From CBCXVS01 sp965178525 (GTDB lineage: Bacteria > Tectomicrobia > Entotheonellia > Entotheonellales > Entotheonellaceae): DNA of 8,427 nt. A program made the position numbers and the translations under genes. The notes under the pieces are model-generated. The model was not told the DNA's origin. It did not search any database and saw nothing but the letters and a program-made list of their open reading frames with translations. The stretch spans positions 1 to 8,427 of the forward strand of contig CBCXVS010000311.1 of NCBI GenBank assembly GCA_965178525.1. Reading direction: 5' to 3'. This document shows, piece by piece, positions 1-6,266 of the stretch; the first letter of the stretch is position 1; every line of letters starts with the position of its first letter.

Positions 1-105
1 AGTGGTTTGGTCTCGGCCTTCGGCACGAGATTCTCGAATCATATCCAAGGCAATACGCCCCTCTAAACAGACCTTGCTGCGGACCCGATACACACTCTTT
101 TGCAT
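1..105 (-). CDS. Unrecognised partial reading frame at the left edge
   Basis: A minus-strand frame is open from an ATG at 105-103 to the edge of the window, 35 codons, with no stop. The peptide starts MQKSVYRVRSKVCLEGRIAL and is basic and well mixed, like a real protein rather than a shadow frame. The frame is also open upstream of the ATG, through the presumed insertion-sequence end, to a TGA near 155. The true N-terminus could therefore lie in, or have been replaced by, the insertion sequence. No clear Shine-Dalgarno sequence precedes the ATG. I do not recognise the family. It may be the remnant of another mobile-element gene or the gene into which the insertion sequence landed. Confidence 0.35.
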   Translation of the reverse strand, partial: MQKSVYRVRSKVCLEGRIALDMIRESRAEGRDQTT

Positions 106-137
106 CTTCCGATGGCGACGATTGAGGCGTACCCCCT

Positions 138-181
138 TGTCAAGACAAAAATGAGGTCAAATTAAGATAAAATGAAGTGTG
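138..181 (+). repeat. Putative left terminal inverted repeat of the IS
   Basis: Read inward from 138, this segment shares TGT, AAAA, GG.CA.AT, TAAG.TA.AATG and GTGT with the right end, about 28 matches in about 41 aligned positions with two small gaps. The match is imperfect, so the outer border is a best guess. An alternative border lies near 128. Confidence 0.5.
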
Positions 182-188
182 CTCCTCC

Positions 189-996
189 TTAGCTGAAATA
201 CACCGCCGCTGGCGTCTGATAACCGAGTGACGAATGCGGACGATGCTCATTGTATCGCACAAAGAACCCGGCTAATCCCTGGATCGCCTCACGTGGCGTC
301 TGATAATCGTACAAATAGACCTCCTCTTGTTTCACCGTGCGCCACACACAGCCGCTCGACAAGTACGTTGTCTAACGCCCGCCCTCGACTATCCATGCTG
401 ATCTGAATACCCGCTGATTCCAGGCGTCCGGTAAAGTCGACACGGGTAAATTGTGCCCCCTGATCCGTGTTGAAAATCTCCGGTTTCGCCACCTCCAGTG
501 CCTGCTCTAACGCCTCCAGGCAGAAGCCGACATCCATGGTGATCGAGACCGCCCATGACAGGACGTACGGACTGAACCAATCCATCACTGCCACCAGGTA
601 GATAAACCCGGAATGGAGACGGATATAGGTGATATCCGTACTCCAGACGTGATTCGCCCCCGTGAGCGTTAACCCACGTAACAAGTACGGGTACACCCGA
701 TGCTCAGGGTGCGGCGGGCTCGTACGGGGTTGGGGATAAATCGCCTCCAAGCCCATCGTGCGCATCAGCCGGGCTACCCGTTTGCGATTCACCTGGTAGC
801 CTTGGCTCCGTAGCCAGTCGGTCATGCGGCGCACGCCATAATACGGCGTGTCCGTATATTGCGTATCCAACAAGCGCATCAAGTGCAGATTCTCTGGGCT
901 CTCCCCCTGTGACTGGTAATAATAGGTAAAGCGCGACAACCCCAACAGCTCACACTGCCGAGCGATACGGATCGGAGGATGATCGGGCTCGATCAA
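189..996 (-). pseudogene. IS3-family transposase orfB (DD(35)E), frameshifted near its 3' end
   Basis: This is the catalytic half of an IS3-family transposase, which makes figure-of-eight and circular transposon intermediates. Numbered from the TTG codon at 996, it has an HTH_21-like region (about 40-90, YYGVRRMTDWL) and an rve integrase core. Its acidic triad is D121 (WSTDITY), D178 (NTDQGAQF) and E214 (DNVLVERL), with exactly 35 residues between the last two. After L216 the minus strand reads TGTGTGTG where TGTG would keep frame, so four extra bases (345-348) shift translation to a stop at 289. Skipping them restores 51 residues of the normal C-terminus, starting WRTVKQEEVYLYDY and including YNEHRPHSSLGY, with a stop at 189-191 and a total of 267 residues. 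The natural start is by frameshifting from orfA rather than at the TTG. The family call is firm; loss of function is inferred. Confidence 0.93.
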
Positions 997-1009
997 GCTG
1001 CGCTTTTCC

Positions 1010-1300
1010 TCAATCGACCAGTCCAGATGTTTTTTTCAACCAGTCGAGTTCGACCTTGAGTTGACCAATTTGTTGGTACAGGCGGGCGAGTAACGCCTCG
1101 TGGTCGTGGTGACGTTTTTCCCGCCGCGTCGAGAAAATCTGGGGCAACTCACTCTGGAGCTGCTTTTTCCACTTGCCGATCTGAGTAGGATGCACCCCGT
1201 ATGTCCCGGCTAACTCGTTTACCGTTTTGTGCCCTTTGAGGGCTTCCAACGCCACACGGGCTCTGAATTCTGCCCCATAATGTTTCCGCTGTGTCGTCAT
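1010..1300 (-). CDS. IS3-family transposase orfA (helix-turn-helix subunit)
   Basis: orfA is a 96-residue DNA-binding protein that recognises the IS ends and is normally fused to OrfB by ribosomal frameshifting. The ATG at 1300 is chosen over an in-frame start at 1336 because an AAGGAG (1313-1308) lies seven bases upstream and because homologues start near MTTQRKHYGAEF. The HTH spans about residues 10-50 (FRARVALEALKGHKTVNELA, then YGVHPTQIGKWKK). It is followed by a leucine-zipper-like coiled coil (LLARLYQQIGQLKVELDWLK). At residues K88-K89 the coding strand has seven A's (1036-1030). The orfB frame opens exactly there, after a TGA at 1038-1036, so the A run is the obvious slippage site. orfB lies in the +1 frame relative to orfA, whereas the family norm is -1. 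Confidence 0.9.
   Translation of the reverse strand: MTTQRKHYGAEFRARVALEALKGHKTVNELAGTYGVHPTQIGKWKKQLQSELPQIFSTRREKRHHDHEALLARLYQQIGQLKVELDWLKKTSGLVD
1030..1036 (-). other. A7 slippage tract joining orfA and orfB
   Basis: A run of seven A's on the minus strand sits at the start of the 26-base window in which both frames are open, between the orfB-frame TGA at 1038-1036 and the orfA stop at 1012-1010. Reading one base fewer in the run fuses the proteins directly (WLKKHLDWSIEEKRSLIEP). A canonical -1 slip instead leads to a stop after about a dozen codons. Confidence 0.6.
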
Positions 1301-1307
1301 CTGATGG

Positions 1308-1313
1308 CTCCTT
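1308..1313 (-). promoter_or_regulatory. Ribosome binding site of IS orfA
   Basis: AAGGAG lies seven bases upstream of the ATG at 1300. It decides the start in favour of 1300 over the in-frame codon at 1336. Confidence 0.7.
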
Positions 1314-1328
1314 ATGACCCCTCTTTGA

Positions 1329-1371
1329 CACAGCATTCTACCTTAATTATCTGTCCAGTTTTCGGGGTACA
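1329..1371 (-). repeat. Putative right terminal inverted repeat of the IS
   Basis: Read inward on the minus strand from 1371, it starts TGTACCCCGAAAACTGGACA. This fits the IS3-family TG...CA end rule and the position upstream of orfA. It also carries GATAAT and TAGAAT, which could act as a -10 box for orfA, but no -35 box is properly spaced within the element. Confidence 0.6.
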
Positions 1372-2211
1372 TTATATAGAGCGGCCTCAACTTTCATGTC
1401 GCCTTTCACCATCGACGCCTTCCAATTGATCGATCAAGATGTGGATTTCGGCGGCTGTGATGTAGGGAGGCTTGGGATTGTCAGCGAGGGCGCGATCGCG
1501 GGCGCCATTGATGATTTGGAGGAGGATCGGGATGAGCGGATCCCAGCGCTCATCTTCGGCCAGTACGTCCTCCATCTGGGACTTCAGGGACTCAAGGGTG
1601 GGCGTGCCGTTGTCGTCTGGGTTGGGCTGGAGCAAGGTGGCGGTGACAGCGTGGCAGAGGCGGCCGAAACGCGAGTGGTTTTCGCCACCGTCGCAGCGGT
1701 AGGCGAGGAAGAGGGCGAGGGCCTTTTGGCGTGCTGTTGCGGCAGCTTCCGAATTGCCGTCGGCGGTTTCGATATCGTGGGCGATGTTCCATGTCGTCCA
1801 CAACGCGGACGCATGGCCGAAGGGTTCTTTGCAGGCTATAGCGCGGCGGATTTCAGCGCGCACTTCATCATAGCGGCCCAGGCGACGGAGGGTGTTAGCG
1901 AGATTGTTGCGTGCGTGGCCTTCGTTGGCCACATCGTCTATTGCAGCATACTTGTCAGCGGCTTGCCGACAGAATGTGACGGCTTCCACCAAACGACCGA
2001 GAGCGTTGCCATATAACCTTACAAGTTCTAAGAGCGAACGCGCCTGTACTGCTATATTGCCCTCCTGAGTTGCAATTGTCAGTGATTGCCGGTAGGCCTG
2101 TTCGGCAACTGCCGGTTTGCCAGTAGCCTGATGCACCACGCCGATTTGGTACCAGATACCTGCAACATTCGAGGGCTCGCCCAATTCGGTGAACGTGTCG
2201 CGGGCCTCTTC

Positions 2212-2214
2212 CTA
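2212..2214 (-). other. In-frame TAG in the TIR-TPR gene
   Basis: The sense strand reads AAA GCC TAG GAA GAG, in TLKA-stop-EEARDTF. A residue such as Gln is expected in this helix, and CAG to TAG is one C-to-T change. It lies 57 codons downstream of the first nonsense codon, in the same frame. Confidence 0.85.
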
Positions 2215-2382
2215 GGCTTTCAGCGTCTCGGTGTGGCGTCCCTGACGGTTACGCACCGTGCCGAGTTGAAACTTTCCGGTGGCAACTTGCCGAGGATCGT
2301 CCAGAGATTCTGCGCGCTTGATTTTTTCCTCGTAGGCCTTGGCGGCGGCATCGAATTGGCCCATGGCCAAGAGACTGTTGCC

Positions 2383-2385
2383 TTA
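2383..2385 (-). other. In-frame TAA in the TIR-TPR gene
   Basis: The sense strand reads GCC GAA TAA GGC AAC within a TPR (SLAE-stop-GNSLLAMGQF). The same frame continues without loss of TPR character. CAA to TAA by a single C-to-T transition is the simplest origin. Confidence 0.85.
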
Positions 2386-3390
2386 TTCGGCCAGCGAAAC
2401 GGATGCCATACGCTTTGCCGCGCGGTTGTCCCTGGCCTTGTCAATGGCTTCGAAGCGGCGTTGTGCCTCCTGAAGTAAGGGCAGCGCCTGTCCGGCTGCT
2501 CCAACGCTGCTTAAAACGCGACCGAGAAGCCAACACGCTCCTGCCGTGTCGTAGTCGGCTCCGCCGTAGGCCGATTCACCGGCGACGAGAGCGCGCTGAT
2601 GGAGGTCGCGCGCTCCCGCCAGGGCGCCGGACAATTGGCCGGAGTTGAGTTGCTGCTCGATTCGCGCGCGTCGGGCTTCAAATTGGGCGTGGCTCCAGGT
2701 TGTGGAGCCGAGCGCCTTGGCTGCGGATTCGCGCGTGGCGCCGATTTTGGCGAGACTACGTGGCTTACCGAGATTTTGCAAGACTCTGAAGAACCCGGCC
2801 GTCAGTGCGATGGTGGCCTCGGCACAGACGCGGCGTTTGCCTGCCGACGCTTTGCCTGTCGGACGCGTGAGCTCGAAGAGGAGTTCTTCGAGCGGTTGGG
2901 TGTCGGGTTGGCGCGCCGGTTTTTCGCACGTGGGCAGTTGCACACCGATAGCGGCGAGAATCTTTGGCAGCGCCTCCTCAATACCACCGGCCTCGGAGCT
3001 GACGGGAATGTAGATGGGTTCGCCGTCGAAAAACGGTTCGAGAACGCCGAGCCGAGTGTCATCAATCGAGAGCGGCACAATGGGAAAGACGTCCCGGCCG
3101 CGCTGTTTTTGAATGTCGAGGGCGATGGTCAGCTCTTTGCCGACCCACTTCGATTGCAGACCTGCAGGGCTGACAAAAATAATAAAGGCATCCGCTGCTG
3201 CAATCGCGGCACAGATTTTGTCCTCAAGAATATCGCCGCCCCGGAGTTCTCGGGCGTCGAGCCAGGTGACCTGCCCAGAATCTTCAAGCGCTCGGCGCAT
3301 GGCGTCAACCAGGGGGTTGTCCACGGAACTGTGCGAGACAAAGCTCTTCTTCATGCGTCCCCCTTCAGCTGTTGCCATAGCTCTAGGGAC

Positions 3391-3419
3391 AAGATAGCAA
3401 AGGCGTTGGGCGCCAGCAA
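3391..3419 (-). promoter_or_regulatory. Candidate promoter of the TIR-TPR gene
   Basis: On the minus strand, TTGCTG (3419-3414) and TATCTT (3396-3391) are separated by 17 bases. This would leave a leader of roughly 30 bases before the ATG at 3354, which includes the AAGGGGG ribosome binding site. The boxes match the sigma-70 consensus only partly. Confidence 0.33.
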
Positions 3420-3437
3420 CCGGCACGATAGCCGGTT
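3418..3437. repeat. 7-bp inverted repeat between the TIR-TPR gene and pth
   Basis: AACCGGC and GCCGGTT form a perfect 7-bp stem around the six-base loop ACGATA. It touches the candidate -35 box of the TIR-TPR gene. It could be an operator, or a terminator remnant read on the plus strand. It is followed only by TTT-poor sequence, so terminator function is doubtful. Confidence 0.45.
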
Positions 3438-3470
3438 TGGGTACCGGCCAGGGCCAGGCTGAGCCTCTGC

Positions 3471-3539
3471 TTGTCCTCGACAGACATGTGGGGTAGGCTA
3501 CACCATAGATCGTGACAGCTTGGAATGCGGCAATAGAAT
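3471..3539 (+). promoter_or_regulatory. Candidate promoters of pth
   Basis: Two options are visible. TTGTCC (3471-3476), 17 bases, then TAGGCT (3494-3499) leaves a leader of about 50 bases. GTGACA (3512-3517), 16 bases, then TAGAAT (3534-3539) matches the consensus better, but its expected start near 3546 would cut into the AGGGAG ribosome binding site (3544-3549). The upstream pair is therefore functionally easier, and neither is certain. Confidence 0.3.
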
Positions 3540-3556
3540 AGCCAGGGAGCGAATAA

Positions 3557-4159
3557 GTGAGTGAAGGGATACAACTGATCGTCGGCTTGGGCAATCCGGG
3601 CGCTCAGTACGAACAGACCCGGCACAATGCCGGCGCTTGGTTGGTGCAGCGGCTGGCCGAACAGGAGCGCGTGAGTTGTCAGGCCGACCGAAAATTTTCC
3701 GGGCGTCATGGGCGCGTGCGTCTGCAGGGCCGGGACATCAAGCTGCTTCTGCCCACCACGTTTATGAATCGCAGTGGTCGAGCCGTGAGCGCCATGGTCG
3801 CGTTTTTCAAGATTCCGGTTGAGGAGATCCTCGTGGTGCATGACGAACTCGACATCCCGCCCGGTACGGGGCGCTTCAAGCAGGGTGGCGGGCACGGCGG
3901 ACACAATGGCCTGCGCGATATCATGGCCGCGCTAGGCGGCAACGGGGGGTTTCATCGGCTGCGCATCGGCATCGGCCATCCCGGTTCCAGCGATCAGGTG
4001 ATCGGCTATGTGCTGCAACCGGCGCCAAAGGATGAACACGTGCAGATCGACGCCTGCATCGATGCCGCTTTAGATGTACTGCCCTTTGCCGTCGAGGGGG
4101 ATTGGCAGAAAGCGATGAATCGGTTGCACAGCATCAAACCCAAGCCGGCAGCGCCTTGA
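3557..4159 (+). CDS. pth: Peptidyl-tRNA hydrolase
   Basis: Pth cleaves the ester bond of peptidyl-tRNAs that drop off ribosomes, recycling tRNA in the cytoplasm; it is usually essential. The 200-residue length fits the family. All active-site residues are present, offset by three from E. coli numbering: N13 and H23 (GLGNPG...TRHNAG), N71 (TFMNRSG), D96 (VHDELD) and N117 (GGGHGGHNGLRD). The start is GTG at 3557, with AGGGAG (3544-3549) seven bases upstream. The C-terminal region (GDWQKAMNRLHS) resembles gammaproteobacterial Pth. The gene stands alone: a divergent TIR-TPR pseudogene lies upstream and a convergent Uma2-like gene starts its stop codon 16 bp downstream. Usual neighbours such as the ribosomal bL25 gene or ychF are not in the window. 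It is the only clearly conserved core gene here and is intact. Confidence 0.98.
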   Translation: MSEGIQLIVGLGNPGAQYEQTRHNAGAWLVQRLAEQERVSCQADRKFSGRHGRVRLQGRDIKLLLPTTFMNRSGRAVSAMVAFFKIPVEEILVVHDELDIPPGTGRFKQGGGHGGHNGLRDIMAALGGNGGFHRLRIGIGHPGSSDQVIGYVLQPAPKDEHVQIDACIDAALDVLPFAVEGDWQKAMNRLHSIKPKPAAP

Positions 4160-4172
4160 GGCGTTTAACGCC
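4160..4172. terminator. Short inverted repeat between convergent genes
   Basis: GGCGTTTAACGCC can form a 5-bp stem with a TTA loop in the 16-bp gap between the pth and Uma2 stops. It has no T-run on either strand, so it is at best a weak bidirectional terminator. Confidence 0.2.
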
Positions 4173-4175
4173 ACG

Positions 4176-4721
4176 TTACCCGAATAACGCATCCACTGCC
4201 ATCTGCCACCCTGGCACGGCGGGTTCTGCGTCGGCAACCGCCCCACGCCGGAAGATCACGGGATGGTCCGGATCACTTGCCTGATAGGACTTGATCACAT
4301 CAGGGCTCAGTAAGTCCACATCCCATACTACAAGCGTTCCGCACGCGAAATAGTCCGCACGTTTCTGCGCCATGGCCCGTTCTGCCGCAGGCCCATAGTC
4401 ATTCTCGCTCCGTACCTCGACCGCAAAGATCGGCGCCCCTTCGAGAAACCGCATGCCGGTGCGCGGGCCGATATGATAGGCTGCGTTTGGGCTGAACGCC
4501 TCTCGGTGCGGCAGATGCACGTGAAATCCTGCGCCATCAGGGTAGGCCCTGCCATACCCACGATGCCGAGCATAGTCGCGCAAGCTGGCAAAAATTTCGC
4601 CTCCTGCAATACTCGGATCATCCCTCGCTGGCGACATCTTGACAATCTCCCCCTGGACCAGTTCGGCCTTGCCCTCAACGTTATATAAATCTTCGATCGT
4701 GGCGCGTGGGTTGGCGCTCAT
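4176..4721 (-). CDS. Uma2-family (DUF820) nuclease-like protein
   Basis: The 181-residue protein has the Uma2 fold signature of the PD-(D/E)XK nuclease superfamily. ELVQGEIVKMSP lies at 20-31, FSPNAAY at 76-82, FAVEVRSENDYG at 99-110 and KRADYFACGTLVVWDVD at 120-136. The conserved Asp of the usual SPDxAF motif is Asn79 here, while E102 and the downstream Lys and VWDVD are kept, so nuclease activity may be reduced or absent. Uma2 proteins are abundant in some bacteria and their role is poorly known. The ATG at 4721 overlaps the stop of the upstream molybdenum subunit gene as ATGA. AAGGAG (4733-4728) inside that gene is six bases away, so translation can restart here even though the upstream frame is broken. 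It is convergent with pth. The family call is firm; activity is unknown. Confidence 0.9.
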   Translation of the reverse strand: MSANPRATIEDLYNVEGKAELVQGEIVKMSPARDDPSIAGGEIFASLRDYARHRGYGRAYPDGAGFHVHLPHREAFSPNAAYHIGPRTGMRFLEGAPIFAVEVRSENDYGPAAERAMAQKRADYFACGTLVVWDVDLLSPDVIKSYQASDPDHPVIFRRGAVADAEPAVPGWQMAVDALFG

Positions 4722-4723
4722 GA

Positions 4724-4733
4724 CCCCCTCCTT
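4724..4733 (-). promoter_or_regulatory. Strong ribosome binding site of the Uma2 gene inside the upstream gene
   Basis: AAGGAGGGGG, ending two bases before the ATG at 4721, lies in the last codons of the molybdenum subunit gene. Together with the ATGA overlap it indicates coupled or reinitiated translation. Confidence 0.7.
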
Positions 4734-6265
4734 GTCTGCTCAGCCTCTCCCTGACGTTTGGCTTCCAGCGCCTGCAGCACCTTTTCCGCCGTGATCGGCA
4801 GGGACATGATGCGCACACCGACCGCATCGTAGATAGCATTGGCCACGGCCGGCACCAGGGCCAGAATCGGCGGCTCGCCAATGCCGCGGGCGCCAAAGGG
4901 GCCTTCTTCATCCGGCACTTCGACAATGACCGCTTCGATCGCCGGCAAGTCCATTGAGGACGGTATTTTATAATCGAGAAATCCCTGCGTGAGCGGGTTG
5001 CCATCGGCGTCATAACAGACCTGCTCCATGAGCGCGTGGCCCACGGCCTGGGTGACGCCGCCCTGGATTTGTCCCTCCACACCTTGAGGATTGATGGCGT
5101 GGCCTACGTCGTGTGCGGCGACAATGCGCGTCAGGGTCACCTCGCCCGTCTCTTCGTCAACCTCCACCTCGACCATCTGTGTGCTAAAGCAATGCAGCGA
5201 TTGCGGGACGCGTGATGAAAAGGCGCCACGCCCAAGAATCGGCCCCGGACCGAGCGATTGGGCGTAGACAGCCATTTCGTCAATCCCGAAACCGCGATCC
5301 GGTGAGCCTTGCACAAAGATGCGGCTGTCCTCCAGCGTCATATCTTCCAGGCGGGCTTCCAAGCGCTCGGCCGCCAGTTCCAACAGTTGCGCCCGCACAT
5401 CCGTCGCGGCGCGCGTCACCGCATTGCCCATGGCCACAGTGACGCGGCTGGCTGCCGTGAGCGTGTCATACGGCGTGGTCTCCGTATCCCCACTGACGAG
5501 CGCCACGCGGTCCGGTGCAATGCCCAACACCTCGGCGGTCATCTGCACCAACGCGGTACTGGAGCCGCTGCCAATCTCCGTCATACCGGCATTGAGCACC
5601 ACCGTGCCATCTTCGTTCAGCTTCACCCAGGCGCCAGAGCCCCGGCCACCGCCCAAACGCCATTCGGCACAGGCGATGCCGCATCCGCGCGTCTTGCCCT
5701 GCGGGGCGCGCCCCCACTGCGCGTGTTGGGCCGCGGCGTCGAGCGCCTCCAGCATGCCGACTTGCCGCAAGGGCGCACCGGCGGCTGACTTATCGCCCAT
5801 CTTGACCCCATTGCGGCGGCGAAACACAACCGGATCGATGTCCAGATCCCGGCAAATGATGTCGATTTGCGTCTCCGAGGCAAAATGCGCTTGAATCCCA
5901 CCCGGACCGCGGAACGATCCGCATCCCATTTTGTTGGTATAGACACTGTAGCCATCGAAGCGCACGTGCGGAATGTTGTACGGACCCCGAATCGACGTCG
6001 GCGCAATCTCCGCACTGCGCGGATGGCAGGCAAATCCCGTATCGAAATACAACGTCGCCTGCCGCGCGGTCAACGCGCCATCCTGGGTGACGCCGGTTTT
6101 GAGGGTCATGGCGCTGGCGGAGCGCGGCTTGCCCAGGAAAAATTCGTCTTGGCGGGAGAGGACCAATTTCACGGGACATGTTGTGGTGCGCGACAACAAC
6201 ACGCCATAGGGCTCGATGACCGTCTGTAATTTACCGCCAAAGCCGCCGCCGACGTGGGGGACAAT

Positions 6266-6266
6266 G
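6266..6266 (-). other. Single-base frameshift in the molybdenum subunit gene
   Basis: One surplus base separates two well-conserved halves, ending DLPYHQVRV and resuming IVPHVGGGFGGK. It is not inside a homopolymer, which makes a simple homopolymer-calling error less likely. The exact base is ambiguous by one or two positions. Confidence 0.85.

Larger units (their letters stand above)
138..1371 (-). mobile_element. IS3-family insertion sequence, about 1.23 kb
   Basis: The element holds the two-gene IS3 layout on the minus strand: a small helix-turn-helix orfA followed by a DD(35)E orfB with rve integrase core. The right end (1371 reading inward) starts TGTACCCCGAAAACTGG. A left end starting TGTCAAGACAAAAATGAGG at 138 aligns with it imperfectly over about 43 bases. 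The left border is uncertain: GTACCCC, found at the right end, also occurs at 129-135, giving an alternative start near 128. No 3-5 bp target duplication is visible with either border. The transposase frames are disturbed, so the copy is probably inactive in cis. It lies only 15 bp from the stop codon of the TIR-TPR gene. Confidence 0.9.
1387..3354 (-). pseudogene. TIR-TPR protein gene with two in-frame nonsense codons
   Basis: Read through its stops, this gene encodes 655 residues. Residues 3-140 are a TIR domain: SFVSHSSVD at 4-12, WLDARELRGGD at 31-41, and SKWVGKEL at 68-75 with E74 at the position of the NAD-cleaving glutamate. Such domains hydrolyse NAD+ in many bacterial immune proteins or act as adaptors. 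After a linker, about residues 270-520 form TPR-like helical hairpins, including GACWLLGRVLSSVG, GNSLLAMGQFDAAAKAY, GIWYQIGVVHQATGKPAVAE and GHARNNLANTLRRLGRYDE. These usually bind a partner. The frame is continuous but interrupted by TAA (2385-2383, codon 324) and TAG (2214-2212, codon 381), both within TPRs. Each could come from a glutamine codon by one C-to-T change. As written, only 323 residues (TIR plus the first repeats) would be made. The start at 3354 is preceded by AAGGGGG. Decay is the simplest reading; sequencing error is the alternative. Confidence 0.87.

Noticed and set aside
138..1330. TTGACA hexamers facing outward near both IS ends (143-138 minus, 1325-1330 plus)
   Set aside because: No good -10 box is found at 16-18 bases: none on the left, and only TATCTG on the right. 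Outward promoter activity cannot be supported.
1396..2016. A 206-codon plus-strand open frame antisense to the TPR part
   Set aside because: It mirrors the TPR coding frame and lacks family features or a convincing ribosome binding site.
2212..2385. Reassigned stop codons (TAA and TAG read as Gln)
   Set aside because: All other genes use TAA or TGA as ordinary ends, and the other lesions nearby point to decay rather than an altered code.
2599..3462. A 287-codon plus-strand open frame antisense to the TIR-TPR gene
   Set aside because: The minus frame has clear TIR and TPR motifs, and the antisense product has no recognisable domain. Long antisense frames are expected in GC-rich genes.
5319..5894. 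A 191-codon plus-strand open frame inside the molybdenum subunit gene
   Set aside because: It is a shadow of a strongly conserved minus-strand gene, with low-complexity composition.
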